From the NCBI GenBank assembly GCA_934045905.1, contig OW203769.1, positions 19,003,705 to 19,067,704 of the forward strand: a stretch of DNA of 64,000 nucleotides. Direction: 5' to 3'. Below the pieces are notes generated by a model. It made no database searches, was not told the origin of the DNA, and saw nothing but the letters and a program-made list of their open reading frames with translations. Both the position numbers and the translations under genes were made by a program. This stretch comes from Leuctra nigra (Eukaryota; Arthropoda; Insecta; Plecoptera; Leuctridae). Of this stretch, positions 9,947 through 20,421 are shown in pieces; the stretch's first letter is position 1; each line of letters begins with the position of its first letter.

Positions 9947-11627
9947 CTGTTACTGACGATATACAGGTCAGAGTTTTTCTTCGATCGAGCTGAAATTTTG
10001 CACACATGTACGTAACATTTCTGATTGTTGCAGACCCTAATTTTTTTGAAATCCATTGATTGGTTCAAATTTAAAAAAAATTAACTTTCGATTGGTTGTT
10101 TTGATCACATTGAAATTTTGACAAGTCATTACCCCCAACATTGTACCCAATCAAACAAAGTTTCAGCCAACTCCTCCCATTGGTGAAAATTTAAAACCAT
10201 CTTTCCTGTGTTTTTAGAAATTTAAACTATAACCGATTGAACGATCAACTTATAACTTCGCATGATGGTTGGGACCAACATTAGCTGCATTTTTGACAAT
10301 TTTCATACTAATCTGTGTTTAAATCCAAACGTAATTGACATTTTACGGACTATTTGCGTGTTGGCTGTCAAATTCACGGCGACTTCGACTCTTCAGTTCA
10401 AGGCAAGGTAGTTAGAGCAGAAACTTTCAAACGCAAATGAAACTGATAATGACCGTTTAACAGTCGATCTGATATTGTGTAGACACACTTATATCATATG
10501 AGTGGTCTCAGGTATATTTTTTGAAGGAGATCCTGTGATTTTTGAAAATTAACACGGAACAGTTCAATCATAAAGGTTCAATCGATCAACTTAAAGCTTT
10601 GCATGGTTATTTGGACCAATATTTTAGGAATGTTTTGAGATTTCTATACAAATCTGTGGCGAAATTTTAGAATTATTGGCTTTTAATGACATTTTCGATA
10701 GACAGAATTTCGGTTCGAGGTGTTGCGCGTATCTGTGCTCGCTCATCAACGCGTTACTCAGATTCATTGGTTAAAATTTAAATAAATATCTCCTGATAGG
10801 CTGAAAAATGAAAACGGTCTTCGATAATTCTGATCAAACTCATATTTTGCATGATCATTAAGACCAATATTGTCTCTTATTTTACAAAATTTCATCCCAA
10901 TCAGTTAAGAACGTATGAAGTTATTTACATTTTTAATATCTGTCAGTAATGAAGTATCGAAATGAATGTTTTCCAGTGCCAATTGAAAATTGATTCAGAT
11001 TTGCTTTATGAACCAGGTGCTTAGATGCTATTTTAAAGTTTCGATGAAAAGCATACACTTTTAAGTTGATATCATAATCAATTCCATATGGATGTATATG
11101 TTTTCTGTGCGTTGTGTACGCATTTCCGGTTCGAGAATTTGCACGTACCCGTGCTCGCTCATCAACGCGTTACACTGAGCGTTTTCCTAGTCTAGATAAT
11201 TAAGTAATGTGTCATCTTTATCTTTTACTAGATAAAAAAATGTTATCTATTGGCAATTATCTAGATAAAAAAATTCAAAATATAAAATTCAAAATGCATT
11301 TGTGTGTAAGATGATATGGAAAAGGAAAATCATCTCCATTTAGTCGCATTAGTTGGCTTGTTTTGACGACCCCATTTAAAAAAATTGAGTTCCGAATTTA
11401 GGATTTGAAAATAATTAGGGAACAGTATTTAACTGTATAGGTTTCTAGTATTTGGTAAAAAATTATCTATTATCTATTACAATTATCTAGATAATTGTGT
11501 TTTATCTTTATCTATTATCTAGATGATTTATTGGAAATTTATCTATTATATCTTATCTAGATACATTTTTGGCATGTTATCTTTATCTTTATCTAGATAA
11601 AAATAAAATTATCTGATCACAACACTG
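9785..11627. mobile_element. hAT-like MITE carrying a nested H1 element
   Basis: The ends CAGTGTTGTGA (9785) and TCACAACACTG (ending 11627) are perfect inverted repeats of the CAGTG...CACTG type common in hAT elements. The interior, apart from H1, is built of TCTAGATAA/TTATCTAGA motifs. The flanking octamers GTTATAGT and ATCATAGA agree at 5 of 8 positions, which would be a decayed 8-bp duplication. H1 at 9864-11190 splits the TAGATAA-rich body. Confidence 0.65.
9864..11190 (+). mobile_element. H1 dispersed repeat, copy 2 (longest)
   Basis: It starts GAGCGAGCGAAGCGAGCGTC, has a T33-like homopolymer at about 9914-9946, and ends GAGCGTTTTCCTAG followed by T. It holds an internal set of diverged modules (CATTGGTTAAAATTTAA, CTGATAGGCTGAAAAATGAA, TTTGCATGGTTATTTGGACC) that also occur in the other copies. 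Both flanks are TAGATAA-type DNA, which fixes the borders clearly. Confidence 0.7.
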
Positions 11628-11824
11628 ATCATAGAAGCCTCAGCGGAACAATTGTTTTTGTCCTTCCTGAAGAGTTTTGCATTGTGTTGCGTTTCCTTCT
11701 TGGAGACCATCGATGTGCTGTTCTATTCACAGAAAAACTACTATACTTGTAATTGAGACAGCTTTTTCGCTCACATGTTCGCCGTCCACTAAAACTCGAC
11801 TGGATCCTGAGACTTATTAGGTAA

Positions 11825-14800
11825 CTATACCTGTCTGTTCTTCTCGAAGAAACAGGCTGCGAGGGCGTAGGCCTTCTTGCAGGCGTCTTTAGCGTCGGCT
11901 GAAACAAAGAACAAATACCAAACGCGTTGATTAGCGAGCACCGGTGTGTTGAACACCTCGAACAGAATCCCTCTGCTGACGTATGTTTCATAATAATCAT
12001 CGGGGCAATCTTGAAAAGTAATTTTGTTGTCGAAAGGAAATTTATATAAAGATGTCAAAATAGCTCTTACTAAAAATTATTTTGTTCTCTCTGCTATTTA
12101 CAAATTTTCACATGCAGTTCACATTCAACTATTCAATAATATGTAGTAACATTTTAATGTGGTCTATTGCATAAAATGTTAATCAATCCCTAAAAGCTTT
12201 TTGACTCAAAATTTTACCAGAGTAAAATTTTGCATAATGACCATGCGCAATATTTCCTCTTGATAGGCTACCACTTTTTTTCTAATAATCACTGAGTTTT
12301 GTTTTTTCTTCAGTTTTCAACCTCTATGAGAATATAATTTTTTAAAAATGCACATATAAGACCAGACAAGTGGTCATTCCATTCATCAAAATTTTCAGCT
12401 CGATTAGAGGAACAGAAAAACAGCGGCAGCCGTATCTCACCAACCAATGAAATAATAGACTGAATAATGCCAAAAGGTGTTAATGAAACAATGCAAATTG
12501 TGAGTGTGAAGAGAAACTGGTGAGCGAGGTAAAGATGTTTCACCTTTCTTGAGACACTCGTTCATGTACTTGTCGATGTCGGAGCGAGTCTTCTCACTGG
12601 GGATGTCTTTGCTCGAAGCACGGACCTTGTTCTCCTGGATCCTCCCGCGCTCCATCTGCATCAATGACACACACTTATTCACCAGGCTGAATGGAACTTG
12701 AATACACCGGGGTCCGCAGAGTTCTCAGAGGGAATATTCATAGCTTTACATTGAAAATAAAAGCTCAATAAATATTATTACTTAAATTGTGTACAAAGTG
12801 TGTGTATTTCTTCTCCCACTCTCTCCTAATTTGGAGTGAATGAATTTTTAAAACATATTCTTATAATTGTGAAGAAGATACTCATGGTCTAAATACCAAA
12901 TAGACGAAAATTATTTCCCAAACCCCATAGAAATGATTCAAATTCAATTTGGAATTTAAACATTTTCCCGGGCCTGTGCGACCCGGACACGCATGGCCCT
13001 CTCCCCAGTCCCCCCCCCCCCCCCCGCTCCCTAATTGTTTCGTGAGCAAACAATTTTCCCAAAATTACAGACTTGTCGTATCGTAGGTCGTACTAATAAA
13101 ACTGAAAATAAAGAAAATCAATGAATGGGGAATTATATTCTGACCAATGGTAAAAAAGAGCGATAATTGCAAAAATGTTACATGGATAAGTAAAAACAAT
13201 ATTATAAAATTTGGATTTATTTATTTTTTGATTAGAGTCTGCGCCTGAACATGAGTTTACCTACTAAAGTGTGCCACTCTAAATTGAAAAATTATATAAC
13301 AATTAAGTTTTTATAATATTTGAGAATCTTGCCCCAGAAACATTCACCCACTCAAGAATAGATGCAATTAAAAACACGAAGATGTCATCTCACCAGGCCG
13401 AACTTCTCGAAGACGCATAGGATGAAGCACTGTCCTTGTCTGTACTCGCGCTTGTTGTAGAACATGTCCATTGTTGTCGCTGTAACCATGGAAACATGCG
13501 GAGGTCATTGTTGACACGATACAGTGATGGATCAATAGAAACAATGTGAAGTAATTCACAGCTGCTTGAGACATACATCATAAAACAAAGTTTCAATCAA
13601 ATCCAATAAAATATAATATTTGAAAATAATTGTTCATCTTCTTTATAATAAGCCATTTCAAGGCAAATCAATTAGGTTATTATTGAAGCCTGGCATAAAG
13701 GTACCACTATAATAGACAGTCGCATGACTGTAAAATACCGCATACCGCATGACGGTATAGTAAAATAATCAAACAATAATTTAAAAAATAATGAATTTTT
13801 ATTTTTTCTTAATATTTTTTTTTCCTTCCTCTTCTTGGATAACCTTAAAACCACCATCTCAAATATTCTACCCATCTTTCAATCGACATTCTTAAAAACG
13901 TAATTATGTAATCAACACCAATCTTATACCTAATCTCGCATGATTGCTGAATGCCAAGAAATCATTTTCACCAATGTTTAAAATAATAAGTAATACTGTC
14001 ATATCTGCAAGAGAAGGTGCATCTCTGACCCAAGGCTCTTAGTATGCAGTGTTCATTCCAAGGTTCTTGTATACACGATCAACTCACCTGTGTTGCTATT
14101 CTCACGCTTGTTGCATTCCTCTGCGACTGCTGTAAGACGCTCTTTAAACTGTTTCATCTTCTCAGCCGGTGTCGCTTGATCCGCCTTAAACACAGGACAT
14201 TGTGACTGTAATTCCCCCGCTGCTGTCATGATCTAGGTGGTGTTGTCATGCTGGGATAGTTCCCCTCCTTCATCATAATATACCATTCATCAGTTTGTAA
14301 AATACGTAATTTTTACTGATCTCCATAAAAATAAACTGTGTAAAAATACCATCCCAGTCTCTTCAACTTGAAAGAAAAAAAAATCTAAAAATTCAGAACT
14401 AAAAATTTACGATTGAAAAAGGACCAAGTCAGAAATTCATGTTAAAATAAACAAAACAAATACAAAATCATTATCGATAAATATCGTATACACATATTAT
14501 GTTGACAACGAAACGTTGTCAACGTAATAATAACTAAACAGTCTTTCTCGAAAAAAGAATACCCATAAAAAACACTCCGTGTAAAAATACCAGCCAAGTC
14601 TCTTCAACTATAAAAAAATAGAAGAAATCAAAAATATCAGCACTGAAAAGTAGTGATATCAAAAAATGGGCCAAGTCAAAACTTGATTTTAAAAACCAAA
14701 ATATACTTGGCGCATCGTGTAGGTATAAATAGTATAGGAGTATATGCAAAAATCAAATGTACCTAAATATATGAAATAATACCTACAATGCTCTTAAAAA

Positions 14801-16373
14801 CGATGCGCCAAGTATATTTTGGTTTTTAAAATCAAGTTTTGACTTGGCCCATTTTTGATATCACTACTTTTCAGTGCTGATTTTTTTGATTTCTTCTATT
14901 TTTTTTATAGTTGAAGAGACTTGGCTGGTATTTTTACACGGAGTGTTTTTTATGGGGATATCACACATTTGTTTAGTTTATTTAAACAACTTGTAACACA
15001 TATCGAAGCAACAATGACTAATTCCTTTAAAAAATAAGCCATTTCCAATTTGGTTACTAACAAAAGTTGCGTTTGGTACCAAAATATGCTTAAAGTGATA
15101 TTCCATGAAGAAAAGCGAAAGATTCGTTCCAATCGGTCCAGCCGTTTTCGAGATATGGCATCACTTCCGGTTAGCAAAATGGCGGCTGAAATCACTGCCA
15201 CCTAGAATTTATTTATATAAATGTTTTGTATCATTAAGCCTTCTGAATATGTAGTTATTGTAGTAAGAGGTTATTAAAGTCTGATTCTTTATTTTTATGA
15301 CGTCATTTCCGGTTTCGGTAACAGTAAATTTTTTAAGGCTTTTTAATTTTCATATATATGACTGTCCGAATCGTTTGACGCTAGTTTCGTTCCGATCGGT
15401 TTAGCTGGTTTCGAGATATAACGTCACTTCCGGTTTCAAAATGGCAGCTTCCGGTTGGTTTTATAAAAATTAACCTCAGACGCCAAAAGTGCACATGTGA
15501 TAAAAATTTCAGATCGATCGGCTGAGCCGTTTAGGCTGTGGCGGTGACAGCGACGTTTCCTGATAGAATCATCTGAAGAAGAAGAAGAAGAAGAAGAAGA
15601 AGAAGAAGAAGAAGAAGAAGAAGAAGAAGAAGAAGAAGAAGAAGAAGAAGAAGAAGAAGAAGAAGAAGAAGAAGAAGAAGAAGAAGAAGAAGAAGAAGAA
15701 GAAGAAGAAGAAGAAGAAGAAGAAGAAGAAGAAGAAGAAGAAGAAGAAGAAGAAGAAGAAGAAGAAGAAGAAGATGAAAGTGATGTAATTTCACGATTTT
15801 CACGGCCCTCTAGCTCGCAAATGGAATATCATATTGTTGGCTCACTTGGAATATTTGGTAGGGTGGGCCATAGCTCCAAATTAAAATATTTCGCAACAAT
15901 GTGATATTTCCCATTTTTGAGATCCAGTAGGCCGAAAATGCTATGTTGTTGCTTGTACAGTAAAAGTGTTTGGTCTGCTCCTCAGTTTATTAGGCATTTA
16001 CGGTATGTTGAGTGAGTGTGAGTGTACAGTACGACTTGGCTGGGTGGAGCGACCGCTCCACTAGATATTGATAAATGTGTCTGTGAAAATTTAAGTTTAT
16101 ACGAAATATATATAAATAGCACTAGATTAACAATTGATTTATTTTTTTTTTTAACACAAACAGGTGCATATTACTATGTATATATTCCTAAATATTTTTA
16201 CGGAATAGGCAATTAAAAAAGTAGAGGGACCTATAAAGTATCCTGCTGGGAGGGGGAGGGGGGGGGGACGAAGTTACGCCACTGTAATGAAACTGTCCAT
16301 TTACCTGTACCAAGTGCGCCAGAAGAGCACTTCCTAGGATGCAAAGCGCCAAAATGTTACAATGTTGTCCCAT
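11825..16373 (-). CDS. Odorant-binding protein OBP-C, 5 coding exons
   Basis: Coding exons in gene order are 16373-16305 (signal peptide MGQHCNILALCILGSALLAH...), 14232-14088, 13479-13394, 12655-12544 and 11898-11825 (stop TAG). All have GT-AG ends and compatible phases. The product is about 160 residues with the insect OBP cysteine skeleton: C1 in AEECNK, C2-x3-C3 as CFILC, C4 in MNECLKK, and C5-x8-C6 as CKKAYALAAC. OBPs are small secreted helical proteins that bind hydrophobic ligands such as odorants. An extra Cys precedes C1 (QSQCP). The exon 2 start is uncertain: an alternative phase-0 acceptor gives 14205. An in-frame ATG at 16406 exists, but 16373 gives the better signal peptide. Intron 1 carries the F2 element, and intron 4 carries an H1-derived fragment (about 11918-11970) close to the last exon. 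Confidence 0.8.
14562..16064 (+). mobile_element. F2 dispersed repeat, copy 1, in intron 1 of OBP-C
   Basis: The left 395 bp (14562-14957) is a near-perfect palindrome (CCCATAAAAAACACTCCGTG ... inverse). Next come repeated modules of the type CGATCGGTTTAGC...CGAGATATAACGTCACTTCC...AAAATGGC, then a (GAA)n tract, then unique sequence, and finally a terminal hairpin GTGGAGCG-AC-CGCTCCAC overlapping CTAG (16061-16064). The same order in inverse orientation forms 45607-49617. Half copies of the palindrome lie at about 14335-14420 and 52350-52433. No protein is encoded; the terminal hairpin plus CTAG recalls Helitron-type 3' ends. Confidence 0.7.
15571..15774. repeat. (GAA)n microsatellite
   Basis: About 204 bp of nearly pure GAA inside the F2 element. 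The homologous spot in the second F2 copy (45895-45916) has a short GTA tract, so the site is inherently prone to repeat growth. The resulting poly-Leu/poly-Lys frames are artefacts. Confidence 0.95.
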
Positions 16374-16754
16374 CTTGACTGTATGTGATTCACTTCTACT
16401 CATCACCTGTTGCTCTGATGGATGTAGAGCAGATAGATATCAATATCATTCGATCTGACAGCTTCCGTTCTGAACCAGGTGGCAAGGGCATTATATTGTG
16501 TTCGGGAAATAAAAACATACAATATAAATAACCTAATTCAATAATCATGAACACATAGGTAATAAACTCAGATCAAATTTTATATCATAACAAATAATAT
16601 AAGTACAAGAGATTTATTTATTAGTAGAATAAAATCTGAAATAGTTCAAACTAGAGAGTCTATATCTATAGTTCAAACCGTTCAAGTTTTTTGACGGATA
16701 ATAGTTTATAGAGATCGTGTTAACTAATCTAAACATTTATTTTATTTTAACTTG

Positions 16755-17175
<421 letters not shown>

Positions 17176-17882
17176 CTCTGTCTAAAGCATTCAAAATAAT
17201 ATTGCATGATGTCATTTTGAAGGAGTAAGAGAGAAATCTCAAAAGGATTGTTTCTATCCAATATTATTCAATTAGTAGAAATGAACGATTTCGGTAGTAA
17301 AATGTAAATACATTTATGGGTATTTATTTGATGAGGAAGTTATACTATCATGCAAATGTTATTAACTTACTAAACTCCATGACAAATTTTGTCATTTTTG
17401 TAATAGGTATATACACTTGGCACAACTAAAATTGATCGCACAATAAATCTAATGACTGAAAATGTTATGTTATGGTGCATCAGTAGTCAGTCCAATTGAT
17501 CACCTTGGCTCACTCTATGACCTCTAATTTCAATGATAATGACAAGCATTGATTGATGGAACATGACCAACAGGCATTCAAATTTGTTCAACGACCATTT
17601 TTCTTTTAATAATTGTTCACTAATATATCTAATGTTATGTAAGTACAGATTAATTCAAATTGAATACAGACAAGGTTATTACAATGATTTGGTTCCCATA
17701 CATTTTATCATTGTCGACGTCACTCGTACTCCTCGATGCAAAGCAAAACGGCAGCAAATGAATAAAGTTGCAAGGTGTAAACAGCCATGCAAAGTCTCAT
17801 TCTTGAGTGCCCAAAATTACAATATGAGAACTATTCACGTTAGAGGCAAAGATAGATGGGAATTACAAATAAAAAAAAGTTT
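17176..17882. other. No gene seen
   Basis: Spacer between the SINE and the tRNA. A 127-codon plus frame at 17563-17946 runs into the tRNA gene and has no domain, so it is rejected. Confidence 0.5.
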
Positions 17883-17964
17883 TGCCAGATGTGGGGTTCG
17901 AACCCACGCACTCTACGAGTATCAGAACTTAAATCTGACGCCCTAACCACTCGGCCAACCTGGC
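17883..17964 (-). tRNA. tRNA-Leu (anticodon UAA)
   Basis: The minus strand folds as a class II tRNA of 82 nt. The acceptor stem is GCCAGGT/ATCTGGC (one G-U) with discriminator A, the D arm contains GGCCGAGTGGTTA, and the anticodon stem TCAGA/TCTGA holds the loop TTTAAGT with UAA. There is a variable arm, and the T arm is GTGGG-TTCGAAC-CCCAC. No intron. Confidence 0.95.
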
Positions 17965-18104
17965 TTGATGTCAAGTTCAGTCCTATAATCTACTTCGTTC
18001 AACTTTTTATATGATATTGGTCTCAATGAGTAAAATTGAAAGAGGAAATTAAATAATATTAATGTGGTAGGGTAAACAGATGTACTCTTTTTAGTACGTA
18101 TTTC

Positions 18105-18345
18105 GGAGGTCGTTGGTTTGAATCCTGTAGCCGTCAATCCTGACCGACATTCTTCGAGATTTCCCTCAGTCGAGACTGAGAGACAAGTTATGGGGAGGCT
18201 GTCTAGTAATAGGGCACGACTACCTCCTGCCCAGCTTACATTCAATTTTCATTTTTATTCATATTCTTCTTCAACATCATCATAATCAACATCATCATTC
18301 ATCAGGCTCTATTATCCTAATGCAATAGTTCGTCATTAAATATTT
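18105..18345 (+). mobile_element. SINE copy, diverged
   Basis: This carries the GGTTTGAATCCTGTAGCCGT B-box region, CCCTCAGTCGAGA, CTCCTGCCCAGC and ATCATCATAATC...ATTCATC blocks in SINE order. It is the most diverged copy. Confidence 0.6.
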
Positions 18346-18964
18346 AAGAGATAAAAAATAAGAAATCATCTCCAGTATAAAATCAATTTCATCAAAAAGA
18401 TTCTTCAAAACTATTTATGTTAAAATAAATAGTGTTTTTTCATATTTGTGTTAAATTTAATATATATTACAATTATCTTTATTGTTCTCTAACTTCAAAT
18501 TGCCGAATTTGTTATCAATCTACCCAAAAAGTGTATACTTATATTCTTTGGGATCATTTTGCGACGTATTCTATAGATTTTATCTAATTGCATTTGAATT
18601 TGATTTGAAATTACATAATCACGGAATTGTAATACAAGGAGTACCAGACGGTGCAGCTCTCGTGGACTCTTACTTTTTAACTGCTATGTTGTTTTGCCAT
18701 ATATGTATACGGTCTATAGTTTTGTCTCAGCCCTCACCAACTGAGAACTAAACCCGCATTAGTTCTGCTAATAGCTCAGAAATGGCAACACAATTGTGTT
18801 TTATTTTAATGTGGTTGGTTGAATAGGTAGGCTGCAAAACGGTGGTAAATGAACATCTAAAGACAAAACTAGCTCGCCAATGTCAGTGGTGGTAAGTTGT
18901 GTTAAGACTATATACTCGTCCATAGCAGTTCAAAGGGCATTACCGTTACATTTTAAACAGTTAT

Positions 18965-19645
18965 TGAGCGAGCGTCTCCTTTTGACTCTTTTGACACGGA
19001 CCTCTGTTTTTTTGTGTTTTGTTGTGTTTTTTTTGGCTGTTGACTGGAGCAATAGAAGTCGCACCGTTTCATCGATCGGCCTGAAATTTTGCACACATGT
19101 AGAGACAACCTTCTCTGTTTGCTGACCCCAATTTTTTTTGAAATCCATCAATTGGTTAAAATTTAATAAATATCTACATTCTCTGTTTGCATACCCTAAT
19201 TTTTTTTAAATCCATTCATTGGTTAAAATTTAAATAAATATTTTCTGATAGGCTGAAAAATGAAAACGGTCTTGGATAATATAATTCTGATCAAACTCAT
19301 ATTTTGCATGATCATTAAGACCAACATTGTGTCTTATTTTACAAAATTGTATCCCAATCAGTTAAGAACGTATGGACTAATTGACATTTTTAATATCTGT
19401 CAGTAATGAAGTATCGAAATGAATGTTTTCCAGTGCCAATTGAATTGATTCTGATTTGCTTTATGAACCAGCTGCTTAGATGCTATTTTAAAGTTTCGAT
19501 GAAATGCATATACTTTTTAGTTGATATCATAATCAATTCAATATGGATGTATATGTTTTCTGTGCGTTGTGTACGCATTTCCGGTTCGAGAATTTGCACG
19601 TACCCGTGCTCGCTCATCAACACGTTACACTGAGCGTTTTCCTAG
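18965..19645 (+). mobile_element. H1 dispersed repeat, copy 3 (internally deleted)
   Basis: It begins GAGCGAGCGTCTCC and ends GAGCGTTTTCCTAG, followed by T. Compared with copy 2 the middle is deleted and the T tract is broken by G (TTTTTTTGTGTTTTGTTGTG). The 3' half is close to 10900-11190 (for example GAAGTATCGAAATGAATGTT). Confidence 0.7.
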
Positions 19646-20280
19646 TATTATGTAGGTATACAGTCTACAAAAGAAAAAAAAAACTATATATGAACGAAAC
19701 GGATTGGCTGCTGGTACGGTTCCTTGACAATCCTTGTTATTATCAAAAGCTCACCTACTAGAGTTAGATATCTCGTTATCATAGACTTCATCGGGTGGTG
19801 CCTACGAATCTTTTTCAGACAATCTGTTTATTTCGAATCAGTTTTTACTTTTATTGAGTGTATCTCACAGTAAAAACATAAACAATTTACTTAGTTTGGC
19901 CAAATTGCCATTGATACTTGTTTCAATATTTAGGATATTTAGGAAGATATACACTATGAAATTATGAAGCATCATTTGACTTATTTAACTTTGCCTCAGA
20001 GACCATTAAAAAATGAATTTCGAAAAATCGAAAGAAACAAAATATAAAATAAGTTTTTTTTATTTTTATTCGACACTTTGCAAAAGTCGCAACTTGAGAC
20101 AAAATAGCAAGCTGAAAGGTCGACTGTTTTTGAAGCCAGCAACTGCAGTTTCAACATACATGAATCATGTCCATAATCACTGTTAATTACCTATCTATAT
20201 GTCAACACTTTCCTCCAGACCAGATGCAATCATGTGCATCCAACTTACCGCGGTAATTAAAAGCTAATTATCATGGTCGT
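19646..20280. other. Upstream region of OBP-A, no feature called
   Basis: AT-rich flank. The part from about 20300 to the ATG is nearly identical to the OBP-B promoter, while this stretch is not. Any distal enhancer is not visible. Confidence 0.5.
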
Positions 20281-20360
20281 TGACCAATGAGAGAGCAGCA
20301 CATCATCTGGGAAGCTGTATGGAGCTCATCTCTCAGGCGCTCTGCTTCCTCTGCTGTGGG

Positions 20361-20396
20361 TATATAAACAGCCGCTGTTGAAGCAGAGGTATCAGT
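20361..20396 (+). promoter_or_regulatory. Core promoter of OBP-A
   Basis: TATATAAA at 20361-20368 and the arthropod initiator TCAGT at 20392-20396 (A+1 at 20394) are spaced 33 bp, as expected for a focused insect promoter. The 5' UTR is about 28 nt and contains a repeated AGCCAAC heptamer. The same arrangement is present in OBP-B. Confidence 0.8.
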
Positions 20397-20421
20397 CAAC
20401 AGCCAACAGCCAACAGCCAAC

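Noticed and set aside
9801..10068. Lys-rich minus frames
   Set aside because: They come from the T homopolymer inside H1.
15531..15803. Poly-leucine protein on the minus strand
   Set aside because: It is only the translation of the (GAA)n microsatellite.
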